Below, in pieces: positions 35,841 to 48,157 of a stretch of 64,000 nt of DNA. Within the stretch, counting starts at the first letter, position 1. Each line of letters starts with the position of its first letter. The translations under genes and the position numbers were made by a program. The stretch is from Rutstroemia sp. NJR-2017a BVV2 (taxonomy: Eukaryota > Ascomycota > Leotiomycetes > Helotiales > Rutstroemiaceae), in assembly GCA_002946415.1 (NCBI GenBank), contig NJPS01000045.1, forward strand, positions 372,001 through 436,000. Reading direction: 5' to 3'. The notes beneath the pieces are model-generated. The model was not told where the DNA came from. It saw only the letters and a program-made list of their open reading frames with translations, and searched no databases.

Positions 35841-38387
35841 TTACCACCCTTTCTTTCTTGCGAATCGCTTGTTCAGGAGAGAAAGAACCTTGGGTACGTT
35901 GAATTGAACGTATTCGAGATCCAGATCTTCTTGATTATCTTTTTGCATTTCAAGCAAATCATCAAGTTTAAGGTCAAGCTCGAGTAAACCACGATTTCGC
36001 CCTGGATAGGTTAGCATTGATAAGCAGCCATGAGGAGAAATCCAACATACCTTTGTAATGAAGAGAAATAACAAAGGTTCCTGGCAGTGGACTTGTGAAG
36101 TTGAAGTATATGTTTGCCCTCCGGTTATCAGGTACATTACTCTTCTGGATGACTCCCTGCTTCTCCAATTCTTGATGTGTGAACTTGTATGGTCCCAACA
36201 CTTGGTGCTTCTGCTGCTTTCGCTTTGTGCCTTCGCTCTGGCTTCGAACGTTGTGTAAATAGCTTTTGTAGGTTTCGAGCTGACCCACAAGGTATGTATT
36301 GTGGTCTCGAATTGTCTTGAATACTTCGTCGAGCTTTTGGGTCTCCAAAATCACACCATCTTTCAGCGAACCAAGATGTTGAAGTTCTTGTTCAACTTCA
36401 TCCCTCAAAAGACTGAATCCATCTGATTTATCGATGACTCCCAGCTCTTGTAGTTGGCTTAACAATTCAAGCGCCCGAATACCCTTCCGAACCATCACAG
36501 CATCATTGCGGTATTGTCCTGCAGCATCTGCCACCCTTTCTAGACGGAGTGGCCTTCTCGCTACTGCAGCGTTGCTTGGTATCGATCTCATGATTTGGAC
36601 GAATGTCGACTTGGCTTCCATAAAGTAAACCTCCTCTTGTGTGATGTCGAGAGCAGCTGTCAAATCGTCGATCGCTGTTTCCCATTTACTGAAGAGCGGT
36701 AAATTGATCGCTCTGTTCTCCTTTCTTGGCAACTGCGCTGGTGCTGGTCCTAAATCTGCCAAGATTACCGCCAAGTGCGAGTTTTCATCCTTGTTAAGCT
36801 CGGCGCTGTGTTTGTCGAGAAGAGCATGTGTGGCATAAACTTCGTTCAGGGTAATCGAGAGTTCTAAATCCTTCTTGGATAATGCAACATAGTTATCCAT
36901 TTCCAAACTCTCATAGAAATCCTGTACTTCGCAAAGGTCAAGCATGAATTTGTTTACTCTCTCCTTGTTGTGCTGAACAAATGGTTGAAGTTTAGCCATG
37001 TATGGCTCCTTTGCATAAGAAGGCTTGTTCGCAAGATTCTGAAGCATCTTGGCAATCAAAGTTAAAGTTCGTCGAGGGCGATCCGCAGGTGTTCCATCAA
37101 TGAGCATGTACGACTTCGGGGTAACAATAGCGGGGTTAATAAATCGCAGGAAGAAGAATCCTCCTATGAGTGTGCAGACTACTTGATCATTGGCTTCAGG
37201 ATATTTCCTCTTCGTCAAGCTTCGAATTTGCTTGCAAATCCACCTGATTCCATATGGTGTGTCCTCAAGCCCGTCGATAATTGTTGAAAGGAATCCGTTT
37301 GCGATCTCCATGAGCATCGTCAGCCTTGGCTCGATGATAGCCTGTACTTGTGTGTTTTCTGCCGCTTGTTCTGCGGTGACTCCTCGGGGTAACGATGCTG
37401 GTAAACTTCCTGTATCCATCTCGATCTGCTCAATCATCCTTTCATAGACCTTTAGCGGGTTAATCTCCAAATCAAGGTCCTTCAACTCGATGAGTCCGTT
37501 AATCCTGTCTGCGAGCACCGTCTTCAAGTAACTCTGTCCAGGACCTCTTCGAGTGTATGTAGTCATCATTCGTGAGACAGGGGTATTTGCACGTAGAAGG
37601 GAGGAGTATTCGGGGGTGTTATCGAATTGGTAGGTTAAGACGGACTGGAAGATCGATGTCAGCACTACACATTTGAGTTCTGACCACTACTCTTACCTGA
37701 AACATAGTTAAGAGGAGATGTTCTTCACGGCTCTCATATTGATTACCATAAATTGTGAACATGACTGTTTGAAGTAAAGAATCGATCTCGGCCATTGTGA
37801 CCAAACGGCAAAGATGCGCAATATGACGAGGTTCGGACTGTAAAAGGAACAAAAGATTGCCATATTTCTGTGTCTTATCATCGTTAGGGAAGAAACCTTC
37901 CTGCAGGTCTGTTGCATCTTCGAGATGGCTAGCAACTTCGTTTTGCTGGTAGACCATTAGTGTTCTGGTTCCTTGCTCCAACAGAGTTACTCATACCTCT
38001 TCCAATGCCATCCGATTCTGGATCAGCAATGCGATCCGCGAATCTAAATATCTAACATCCTTTTCTAACACGAAATTCTTCTTTGATTGTGATGAGATTT
38101 TCGACTTAAGCTCTCGTAGAACCTTTTGTGCTACAAAGGATTATCAGCATCACTTCTTCAGCCCCATTGCGCTCGCAATTCTTACCCTTGGCAAGATCGT
38201 CCTCAATTTCCAAATCCTTCTCATTCGCAGACATCGATAGATATAAAGTCGTCATGGAATATCGCTTTGATTGCCGGGCAGATCGAGCCCCATCGTGCGA
38301 AGACATGGTGTTCTGGCGGGAGACCGGTTGGAAGGAGGATGAGGACGCTGTCGAGGCCCTGGAAGGGGTCTGAAGCATTACGCTCAT
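35841..38387 (-). CDS. gap1: RasGAP with RasGAP_C domain (S. pombe gap1/sar1, A. nidulans gapA type)
   Basis: This type of protein stimulates Ras GTP hydrolysis and affects polarity and cAMP/MAPK signalling. Five exons, 38387-38186, 38130-37997, 37945-37697, 37644-36051 and 36001-35841, give 779 residues. A coiled-coil N-terminal part ([35 protein letters not shown]) precedes the GAP domain. That domain contains [20 protein letters not shown], whose first Arg is where the catalytic arginine finger is expected, and the signature [16 protein letters not shown] (near residue 340). The RasGAP_C domain follows ([41 protein letters not shown]). There is no calponin-homology or IQ region, which separates it from true IQGAPs. 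The third intron carries an ACTAATG branch-like site; choosing its CAG at 37946 gives ALEEQNEVASH. Confidence 0.93.
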
Positions 38388-40058
38388 ATTTGTAGTATTG
38401 TTCTTGCACGCCCGATAACTGCAAGATTAATTTGAGGTTCCAATCTCACTCGTAGTACTTGGATCGAGATACTTTGTAACTCAGTGTCTCGCGAAAGAAC
38501 AAAGAAATTCGCAGATCTCTTTAAGATGGTTGGTTGGTTTCGGGGGGGCCGTTTGGAATAATGATTTCGCAATTATGGTATGGTATGTACTTCAATCTCT
38601 TCGAGATCGGGGAGATCTTTGTAGGTGTGAGCAAAGGTTTGAAGAAACAGATTAGCGTGAGGAGTAACTGAATGAATGCGATGGTCCGATTGATAAAAAA
38701 CGAGGCTCCTTGAAATATTTAGAAGACGGCTTGTAATTCGACCAGCGAGCCACTCGGGTTTGGAGAGCCAAATTAATTGACGAGAGTCGTGAGTAGAGAA
38801 TTCTGTGCAGAATTCTTCAATGAGAACGCCGATGATTCAGATAGAAATAGGTAATGGAAGCTGCAGCCGTTGTCGCGAAATGTTCCGCATCCAGTTCGGG
38901 GTTTCTGTCAAGGAAATAAAAGAAGCGTGGATTGTGCCTGTAGGTAGTTATGTTATGTGATATGTAAGAGATAGGCGTCGGGAGTTTTTTGGCGGCAAGT
39001 TATATGAGCTTATGTATTGAAACGCTGTCGGGGAATTGAATCGCAACAGATGGAGGAGGATCTGGCTGTCGACTGTACGGTATTTTTCGTGAATCTTCGC
39101 GTTGTCCTGAAACTGCAAAGTTCGTCGATGTGCTAAGTTTATGTTGATTTTTTGGTTGTTGTAGTGTGTTCGTCCAGACGGTTCATTTGGCACCTTATCA
39201 AGAAGGAAACGGCGCGAGGGGTACGTTGGGTTAGTTAAAGGAGCGACTGCGAAGTGCGAGGGTAATAGATATTTTCTCTGGTACTGCTGCGGGAGAGGCA
39301 GAATAGAGGGGGAATAGAAAGAATAATTATTAGGTACGAACTAGATACGGGAAGGGAAGTAGATGATGTTGTAAGAAGAAGCTAGAATTTGGATGTTGAA
39401 GGTCCGATTTCTCGATTTCTGAGATTGATGAATCAAAAGCTCCCGTCTTGCGCTGCGCTCGCTCAAATCAATTGAAATTGACCCCAACCTTGTCAGTCAA
39501 GGAGGAGTATGGTTAGCAAAAGTGCGAGTGTGCGAGAAGTGAGAATTCTGTTTTTTCCCTCTTTTTCTCTTAGAATATGAAACAACATCCAAAGGGTCAG
39601 GGGTAACCACAATCTTGTGTGTGCGGCGTGTGCCTAGTTGGTGGTACAAAAGCTGGAGGACTTTGTATGGTGTGAGGGCGAGGGTGAGGATAGGTGAATG
39701 AGTGTGACTTGTGTGACTGTGACTGTCTATGGGGAAGTAACATAAAGTTCATGAAGTTCAATGTGGCTGATCTAGATCAAGGAATCCCGAGAACAAGACT
39801 TCTACCAATTGATGTGGCTGTCTAAGAACCCGAAGCGTGCTCAACATCATATCCGTCCTCTCTTCTAAAGATATCTCATATGTCGGGAATCAAGCATCTT
39901 ATGAGGGCAACTTTCCAATTCCTTCCAGACATAAGACCAACCAACCCCCCTTCACTGTCTCGCCAAAGCATAAAAGGAACATCCATCTAATCTACGGTCC
40001 AGCTGTCGCGTCAGCCAGGAAGCGTTTGGGTGCTTGGAGGAATAGTCCCACAGATTAA

Positions 40059-40083
40059 TATCGCATCAAAGGAAGATGCGATA
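40059..40083. repeat. Inverted repeat, perfect 9-bp arms, 7-nt loop
   Basis: TATCGCATC at 40059-40067 pairs with GATGCGATA at 40075-40083 around AAAGGAA. Expected to fold as a hairpin if transcribed. Confidence 0.85.
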
Positions 40084-40500
40084 CGACTCTTGCACGTGGG
40101 ATTTGTCGCCTTGTAGCCTTTTGGGACGTCTTTCTCAATCCCTTTGATGGCGCAGCATTGATATTGAAGCAGATCGGGAATGCTGCACCTAAATTAAGAT
40201 CTGGAGTCTTTTCCCTGACCATTTCCACGTTTCTTTGAAACCTTCTTGAGGTATTCTTTGATATCACTTACCATTGCTGCATGAGGATATGACGACTGGA
40301 AGAGGAGTGTGTGTAGCACTGGGGTCGTATCTGTACGAAGTGCGGTATGCCGAGTGGCACAGTACCTTGTGCTGCTAATGTAAGAATATCGAATCGGAGA
40401 TTTATTTTACGCTTCACATCTACGAAGTGCAGCACGCAGCAGTCGTTATTTATGCTTATTAGTTGGAGCCACAGTGGTTGGCGGTGTGCGATTAGTTGTT

Positions 40501-40540
40501 TCTGTGTATCTGTGTATCTGTGTATCTGTGTATCTGTGTA
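40501..40540. repeat. (TCTGTGTA)x5 minisatellite
   Basis: Five exact tandem copies of an 8-mer without interruption, in non-coding DNA. Confidence 0.95.
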
Positions 40541-41670
40541 CAAAGTAATATTGGAGAGACAGTAGTCCAAACCTTCCAACAATTAGAGAACGGCCAAGCT
40601 CGCTCGCACTCTTCCACCTGCTTCTTCTATCACCGCCACCAAAAGGATACATGCATGCGGATCACAATAATGCATCAAAATCCGTCCTAGCGACACCCAG
40701 CAGCCAGCTAACCACGGCTCTACTCTACCTTCTGGCTATCATCAATTCATCCTTAAACCTTTTTGTGGAACCTGCGCACCTATTTTGCCCTCTTGTACCT
40801 GACTAGAAAGTAGAAACTAGAAGCTCCCCCACTCTGCTTGTCAGGGGACTTTAGATGGCGAAAGTGCTTTAGCGACAAGAGGAACCGATCAAATGACGAT
40901 CCATCACACCTCGCCAACTGCTTTGGGCTTGGGCTTGGTGTTGGAGTTGGAGTTGGTTCCCTTTTCGAAGCCGTGATATCTGTTCTGGTCAGTTCCTTCG
41001 GTCCATTCGGATGTTGTATCCTTTTCCATTGTTCGTGGCTGCAAGAGAAAGGGAGGACCTCTTCCCATCTTTGGTACATGAAACTTCAGCAACTTATTAA
41101 TTGCAATTTATCCAAGAACACAAGATATATATGCGGTTCACCAAGATGTTTCGAGCTGCTCTACGAATACTCAAACAAGCAAACAAGCAAACGCCGCCAT
41201 CATTATGCAAACCATCCATCCATCTACAGTACTTCCTGCCTCTCCACCCCTCCTCTTGCCTCCTCCACTTCAGTGCTCACACCCTGATCACAAAGAGGTA
41301 CGTACGCAGGCAAAAGCTCACTCGCAATCTCTCTCGCGACCCTTTTTCCCTCTTTTCCCTCTCCTCCCTGCCAAAAACAGCATGCAACATCCGCAGCTAA
41401 GCCCAATATAATCATCAAAGCCCTCCCACGCCATCCCAATTGGAGTTTCAGATAGGCCGTGCGCTTTTCACTGATGATCATGTGTTCAGTCAGATGCGGT
41501 ACCTTGCATAATTGGCTGTGTGGAGTGTCGCGTCGTACTGCCTGCCCTACGCGCAGAAGGAAAATCCAAACCGTTTTGCACATCACAACTTCGTACATCA
41601 CTTCCTCAACATGCAGTAGGTCTTACGTATCGCTACCGAACCGTATCTTCGGGGTCACGCATCTACAAAG

Positions 41671-41700
41671 ACGAGACGAGACGAGACGAGACGAGACGAG
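41671..41700. repeat. (ACGAG)x6 microsatellite
   Basis: Six exact tandem copies of a pentamer in the gene desert. Confidence 0.95.
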
Positions 41701-43662
41701 ACGGTGAGCATCGACTATCTATCACGATGATATCATCGCGCGAAACGAAACCCACCCACCCCCTTCCCCTCCCCTCCTTTTCCCTGAAAGTTCTTCTCCT
41801 CTCTTTTGACTTTCCTTTTCCTCCGTCGTTGTAGTTTTGTAGATCGCCATCACTTTGCCCAGCATGTCACTGACCACCAAACCGCACCGAGCACAATATC
41901 CACATCAAAGCCGACCGGCCGCTCCTCTTCTCGCCGCTCCCAATTCAACTTCTCTAGACTCTAGCTAGGTACTACGAGGTGTCTCCGGAGTCCGTACGAA
42001 GCTCTTTCTTTCCTCCTATCCTGTGTCTTTCTATCCGTCCCGTCCATATATCCGAGACAACCCAACTTACTTCTAGAACTCTTGCACCGCACATTGGCAT
42101 ACATTCTGCATCAAACAAACCTTCCCGAACACAGCCATGGTACAATACCGTCTTAGCCAGCATGAATCATGTTCGCATGAATTTTCTCCACTCCAAGCTC
42201 AGTAGCAATCCAAGGGACCTCTTTCCAAGAATACGGGGTATGCATACGCATACGCATCTACAGAAATAGAACCATCCGATTGCTGCAAATTACATTCCAC
42301 ACTCCATCCCCATCAAAACCCCAAGTTGCACAGCAGAATCCAAAAATCCCCCTCTGCGTTACAAGTGTATTCCATTTTTGGAAACCAGAACTCTGGCTCT
42401 AGATAAACTTTACCGCCACGACCCCTCCCGTCGGGAACTCCGCTTGCTCGCTTGTACGTCCGTCCAAGCCAGTGCCGAATTTCAAAGTGGAACAGAAACA
42501 CCTTTCTTGTTTCTCCGTTTGCTACTGAGCGAGGCGAGGAAAGGTAAAAAAAAAGAAAGGGTTTGATTTCTCTTGCTCTGGCTCTCTGTGTAAAGCGGGG
42601 ACGGATGCTTCGCTCGGACCGTATTTGGGTTGGGGTGCTGGCTTGGCTGATGGGAAGAGGAATAGGAGAATTTTTGGGGTTTGGTTTGATCTGGGTAGAG
42701 TATAAGGTAAGATAGGGTAGGATGGGTATAGATCATACCTTTCATAAATTCATACTATCTATCTATCTATATCTAACGTTAGGAAGCACTGTGTCGGCTT
42801 TTCTTTTTTCCTTTTTTCGCTTTTCACAAAAGCATACGCCGAGGATAGACAGATAGGTAAATATAGAACCCGAGCTTTCTGTCTGTCTCACAGTATATAT
42901 CCCGGGACTAAGCGACGGCAGTTGCAGTTGCAGCTGTGCACTGCTCAGGAAGTGGATTCAGTTCGCGTATTGCGTTATGTTATGATGAGGGTTTGGTTTA
43001 ATTGGTGAGGCTGAGTGGTTAATCTCCTTCCTGGTGTTTGTACTTGGTGACGGATGAGGGAGAGACTTCTTCCTTGCTCTTGTCTCCTCAGATGCTTATG
43101 TGAAGGTTTTTGCGTGTGTACTGAATTGATAATGTATCCGCGGCACTGGGTGGCACTCCTCTCAGTGGTAGTTATCGCACTCTTGGTTTTGTGGTGGATT
43201 CTTTCCCGGTGAGTGAGTAAGTGAGTAAACAAGTGCTGGTTCTTCTACCGCTTTCGTGCACTGTAAGTCTTATATACCATCTCCCGCTTTCCCTCTTTCT
43301 CTTCCTCTTCCTCTTCCTCTTTCACCTCCTCCCATTCCGCTACTGCTCATTCACCCGAAGTTGGATATTCAATCAACCAACTAAACAATCCAACTTCCTT
43401 CCCCCCCCCCCTTCCCCCCACGGCAAAGTTGCATCTGGAGCATAGCATATAAATGCGTAGCCATACTTACTGACTCACCCACAGTATATTGGAAGTCAAG
43501 GGAAGTAAAGGAGATAGCAATCAATCGAATTCATACACAACATACCACGCGTTTGGCTGGTGAGATGATGCTGTGTGGATATGTTGTATATATGTATATG
43601 TATATGTTGTGTTTGTGTTTGCTTTAGTAGTAGGTTATGTGTAGACGGCTTGAGGTTTGGTG

Positions 43663-43693
43663 AAGGGAAGGGAAGGGAAGGGAAGGGAAGGGA
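43663..43693. repeat. (AAGGG)x6 purine microsatellite
   Basis: Purine-only pentamer repeat, about six units, 340 bp from the chitinase stop codon. Confidence 0.9.
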
Positions 43694-44031
43694 GATAAAA
43701 TGTATATACGGGTTGATGGTTGGATAGATGTGTTAGAGCACACACAACACAGAAAGATATAAAGAGGAGTGAGGTGGGATATGCGTGGAAAATAGGGAGA
43801 CGCTATATCCGAAATGGCAAACGAAACATAAGTATAAATCAGAATTTGGAGCCCAAACACCATATACATTTCCTAAATCCAATTTCTTTTCATCGCCCCA
43901 ATCCTCCATTGCCACGGAAATAACATATATGCCCTCCAGGAAACAAGCCTTCATAATCCATGCATTTATCAAATTTCCACCCCGCCCACCCCTCTTTACT
44001 CTCTCAAGAGTTCATTCATCCTTTGCTCACC

Positions 44032-45843
44032 TCACCAGATCTGGAACCCCTTCCGCAGGTTCTCATACTTGCTCTCCGGATACGTAACGCAGTTGGGCGA
44101 TGTATCCAGGACGCCGAGCACGGAAACGACGTTGTGGATGAGGGAGTTCTCGGGCTCGGGACGGTCGGCGCTGGATTCCCACCACTGGGCTTGGGTTAGT
44201 TTTGAGGTGGATGGGGGTGAGGTGAATGAGGAAGCGGGTAGATGGAAGAAGAAGAGTTGGGAAAGAAGAATCAGGTGAGATGTAGGGAGGATGTAAAAAG
44301 AAGAGAAGAAAAAAAGACATACCATTCCACCACCAAGACCTTTCCGCTTGATATAATGGGCCTTCTTGCGTGCTATCTCAACATTATCGTATGATATGAG
44401 AATTTTCCGTGATTCGTCGTAGGCTACATATATTAGCTTCCTTTCTTCTCACTTCCCGCACACCTTTCCAAGCAAAGAAGATAAAATACTTACAATAACT
44501 AGCCAGCGCCTCCTCATCGCAAATCTCCCTCGCTCCATCCTTAGGCAATTTCTTAAAATCATGCACCCCATTTTCCCACGTCCCTTCCCCGACCCCACTA
44601 TACCCCTTCCCCAAACCATTAGTCCCTTCAAACGCCCGTCCATACAACGGCATGCCCAACACAATATTATGTCCATACACTCCTTGTGACATATAATGAT
44701 TCACCGCATCCTCAGTATTATACGGTGTACTCGCCGGATTACTCCTCGATGGGTAAATATTCGCCTGATGTCCCGCCAACGAGTCCCAGCTCCCCGCAAA
44801 ATCATATGCCATCAGGTTCCAGAAATCGAGATACCGGTTCATGCCCGCGATATCCATATTGTTGTAGTTTTGCGGGCCGGCCGGACACGCGACGGTTAGC
44901 TCGAAGTGGTAGGGAGAGGGGAGTGTGGCGCTGTAAGCGTCCATTGCGCGGCGACATTCTTGCAGGAGGAGAACGTAGTGCTGGGCTTCGGCGGCGTTCT
45001 TGGGATATTCCCAGTCGATGTCGATGCCGTCGAAGCCGAGGTCTTTGATCAGCTGGACGGAAGATTGGGCGAATTTCGCGCGGCCAGCGGCGGTGGAGGC
45101 AGGGGCGGCGAAGTTGGAGGAGTAGGTCCAGCCGCCGATGGAGAGGAGGATTTTGAGGGAACGGTTGCGGGATTTGAGGATGTTGAGTTGTTTAAGACAG
45201 CCGTAGAGGTTGACACCGGTGTCGTTCCAGGAGTCACCTTCGAAATGGATGTCGGTGTCTGCCCATCCGTCTGTTAGGTAACTGTTGGGTGTGTTAATAT
45301 TCGTAAAGGATCAAAAAACGGAAGAGAAGTTAACTGACACTTCTCCGGAATCTGGTCGGACGTTTGCAAATGCGTAAAGCACGTGTGTTAGCTTATCAGC
45401 TGGTAAATCTTGTGGGAAATGTTTTCGGCCATAGATTGCCCACTAAATGGTATTGCTGTTAGCATTTGAATTGCTTTTAGCCCAGCAACACATCCTCCTC
45501 CTATGTGTTTGAAGTCCGCCTCCAACCAAATTGAAATCACGAGATCATCGTGTACACTCGTAGAGCATCGATCGTGCAACAGCTGAACTACAGCGCTTTC
45601 CCCATCTTAGACTACCAAATAGAAAGGACGACATACATTGACAAAATATGCCACAGATCTGTAACCACCGCCGCCACCCATGATGTCGTTCTGACCCTTG
45701 TTTGACTCGAGATCAAGCTTGGGTTTGCTTTCGGTGAGAGAACCCCAGATTTCTGCTTCGTGCCAGAAATAAGAGATGAGTAGAGTAAAGATGATGCCAA
45801 ATAGAGGGAGAAAGTAAAGACGATGTATCGTTATTCTAGCCAC
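44032..45843 (-). CDS. GH18 chitinase (fungal class V type) with N-terminal membrane anchor; true start unresolved
   Basis: It should cleave chitin by retaining hydrolysis. Supported exons are (start unknown, frame open to at least 45843)-45637, 45442-45339, 45281-44494, 44423-44323 and 44184-44032. They code for [10 protein letters not shown] joined to [14 protein letters not shown], then SIGGWTYSS, the catalytic [10 protein letters not shown] (DxxDxDxE, complete), [23 protein letters not shown] and a final [12 protein letters not shown]. No chitin-binding module follows. Exon 1 codes for a strongly hydrophobic segment ([15 protein letters not shown]) that looks like a signal anchor. However, the frame there has no ATG: a stop lies 33 nt before codon GTG 45841-45843, and the first ATG is after the anchor (MGGGGGYRS). 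An upstream exon using the CTAG acceptor near 45840 is the simplest explanation. Confidence 0.87.
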
Positions 45844-46435
45844 TTTGACGGATTTTAGTCTTCGTTCTTGTATTTAAGGAGTTCAAGAGGTGCTTGCAGT
45901 CGTCAGCTGTTGAGATGTGGCTGAGTGTGGATTTGTCGATTTGTCTCGGATGCAACCGCGGGGCTGAGTGCTACACCTATGACGGAGTGTGAAGCAAGGG
46001 TTTGTGAATATCTTGGAGGCGGTTTTTGTACACGTTGATGGTTTGGTTAGAAGTAAAACATTATTCAGGTACAGCGCATCTACGGTGTTAAGGCGTGCCA
46101 AGAGTTTATGTAGTTCATTGTTTCGCGTCGCACTGTAGTGAGCGCATTCACCCTCTACCCAACATTTGTTACCATGTGTTTCTTCCATGCTCCGCTGCCT
46201 CGGATCTACGACCCATCTACCCCTGACGTAGCTGGGAAAGCTCCCCCTCCGCCTCATTTTCAAAAGCACCACCGTGGAGGCTCGAGGATCTAAATACAAT
46301 GATAGGAGCTGCCAATACAGGACCCCGCAATTATACCCCGCAGCCCCTCGGCGCAGTTCTGGGCATGAGATTAGTACCGCAGCAACAACCCTATCCTGTG
46401 GCAATGCCGCAATTACTGTGACAATAGATACTTTC
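45844..46435. other. Region upstream of the chitinase; may hold its first exon
   Basis: This 592 bp lies between the chitinase anchor exon and the J-domain gene's stop. A 173-codon minus-strand frame at 45883-46404 crosses it but has no ATG-supported or domain-like content. A short first chitinase exon could lie here. Confidence 0.4.
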
Positions 46436-47437
46436 TCACCGTTTCGGATTATCCTTTGGCTGATATAAAACCAATGACCGACCCTTTATGTCTCCGCTAG
46501 AGCAGATCTCAGGGTTCGGTAACAGCTTTCTGTAAGCCTCATCGCGGGGGTCAGTTACTCCGTAACCTGTAGGATCCCTTTGCCTCAAGAAGCTGTGTAT
46601 CCTTTCTTCCCGGCTGCCAAATCCGGTCGTGGTTTCTCTCCGTCGTTGGTTGAGTTCTCTACTCATCTTAGTGTGCAAAGCGTCTCGTTGTTCAAGAAAA
46701 GTTAAAGAGTAATTTTCAACTCTAGTCGCTTGTCCAACCCCACCCAACGCAGCAAATATCACAATTATTAAGACGAATGCGGTGTTCGAGACGAATTGTG
46801 GTTCCTGGGCGCCTTTGGCATCTCGTTGGTACCATCTCTCCCAATCTTCCCAGGTCGCATTCCGACTCGGATCCCCGGGACCTCCTGGCCACCCATACTT
46901 GGTTTGATTTCCCCATGCTGCTGAAGGGTGTGATCTATCACGAGGGTCGAGTATTTCTGGTAGTCCATTCCACCCTGCTCCGTACCGATCGTAGGCCCCT
47001 CTCTTTATGGGGTCGGACAATATGTCATTTGCGGCTATGATCAATCTGTATCGTGACAACTTCGTCTCGTAAGAGAGCTCAACGCCCGCTGATTCATGGT
47101 CGTATCGATCCGGGTGGTATAATTTGACAAGTTCATAGAATCGTCGTTTAGAGTATGGTGAGCCTTTCTTCTGGTTGAAGATCTGATAGGGTGTTGGAAC
47201 AGCTTTCGCAGATGTTAATTCGGGCCAGCGAAGATCTCCATGTGATTGACTTTTCCTTCCTCCATCCGATACCATAGCATAGCTTCTACATTGTTGTCGG
47301 GGGTGAGGGGAGGATTGTTGCGTTTGGCGGGTGGTGTTCCGAGGTTGGTGCAGTGACGTCGACGATAATGGAAATGCATAAAAGCATTGCAGATTAGTGC
47401 TGCATGATGAGAATAAGAGACCTGATTTCTTGAGCAT
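46436..47437 (-). CDS. J-domain (DnaJ) protein, single-pass, probably mitochondrial
   Basis: A single exon of 333 residues. The N-terminus is rich in Ser, Arg and Gln with few acids (to about residue 60), as in a mitochondrial presequence. The J domain follows: PTPYQIFNQKKGSPYSKRRF, LVKLYHPDRYDHE with the HPD tripeptide that stimulates Hsp70, then YRLIIAANDILSDPIKRGAYD and YGAGWNG. A Trp-rich linker (WEDWERWYQ) leads to one membrane segment, AFVLIIVIFAALGGVG (about 225). The C-terminal 100 residues are charged and end NPEICSSGDIKGRSLVLYQ. The layout of presequence, J domain and membrane span is common in fungal proteins of unproven role. A partner Hsp70 cannot be named. Confidence 0.87.
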   Translation of the reverse strand: MLKKSGLLFSSCSTNLQCFYAFPLSSTSLHQPRNTTRQTQQSSPHPRQQCRSYAMVSDGGRKSQSHGDLRWPELTSAKAVPTPYQIFNQKKGSPYSKRRFYELVKLYHPDRYDHESAGVELSYETKLSRYRLIIAANDILSDPIKRGAYDRYGAGWNGLPEILDPRDRSHPSAAWGNQTKYGWPGGPGDPSRNATWEDWERWYQRDAKGAQEPQFVSNTAFVLIIVIFAALGGVGQATRVENYSLTFLEQRDALHTKMSRELNQRRRETTTGFGSREERIHSFLRQRDPTGYGVTDPRDEAYRKLLPNPEICSSGDIKGRSLVLYQPKDNPKR

Positions 47438-48157
47438 ATCTGAACGATAAGACCGGATCTAATGATAGATGGCTATCATTTCGAGAACAGAAGACGTTGA
47501 AGAGGGTCAACATCTAAGTTCTTCCAAAGTATGATCGAGTAACTTGATTACCGGAAGTGCTAGCCAGAGCTAGGAAGGTGAGAGCAATTGAGGCTGATTA
47601 GTCATGCATGCTCAGCACCAAGACCATGGAACTTAAATCACGTCGCCCCGACGCGTCTCTGATGAAAAAGTATAACTCCGGATTTTTTGCAGAAGTAAAG
47701 AACGAAATTGGCCTGAATCTGCTGATTTTGCTGAATTTCGCCGCTCGCAATTTCCGAAATTTCCAAGGCAGAAGCCAAGTGAACAAGCATATAGAACTGT
47801 CAACACAATACGTATGATATGATGGCAGGAGCAATTGGTCTTCCAAGGCACAAATGAGTAACAACGACGACACCCCTCACTTCCTCGGATTTCGATCTGT
47901 TTTCCGATCTATTTCTCGATTCTCTCCTCATACTATTCTGCTCTTCTCTCTCACCATCCCTTTTTTCATCGTGAACTTTTTGAAGTTTTGTCCTCCATTC
48001 ATCTAGAGTACAGAATTCAACTTATTCAACTTTTGAAAGATATCGGAAAAGTTTAGTTTATCCTTTAGACTATCACCTACTTTATTGTACTTGATTATCT
48101 ACTGTATGATATCCTTGATCTCGATCCCGTTCCAGTTCGTGCATCGAAGTTCTCAAA
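47438..48157. promoter_or_regulatory. Divergent promoter region of J-domain gene and unknown gene
   Basis: This 720 bp lies between two outward-facing start codons. The right half (47880-48150) is T/C rich, as in a fungal promoter and leader. No specific element is recognised. Confidence 0.5.

Larger units (their letters stand above)
38388..44031. other. 5.6 kb gene desert with many simple repeats
   Basis: This lies between the RasGAP start and the chitinase stop. It includes a hairpin at 40059-40083, (TCTGTGTA)5 at 40501-40540, (ACGAG)6 at 41671-41700, a run of 11 C at about 43401 and a GGGAA repeat at 43663-43693. Long frames (up to 149 codons) show no family pattern. Part may be the RasGAP promoter and leader, or a non-coding RNA. 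Confidence 0.5.

Noticed and set aside
40838..41601. Frames of 149 and 125 codons in the gene desert
   Set aside because: They overlap on opposite strands and are partly simple repeat (Gly-Leu-Gly-Val run).
40501..41700. Tandem arrays considered as CRISPR
   Set aside because: Units of 5-8 bp without spacers in a eukaryotic genome; ordinary microsatellites.
45883..46404. 173-codon minus-strand frame upstream of the chitinase
   Set aside because: No domain pattern, no clear ATG context, and composition like random frame; it may overlap a missing chitinase exon.
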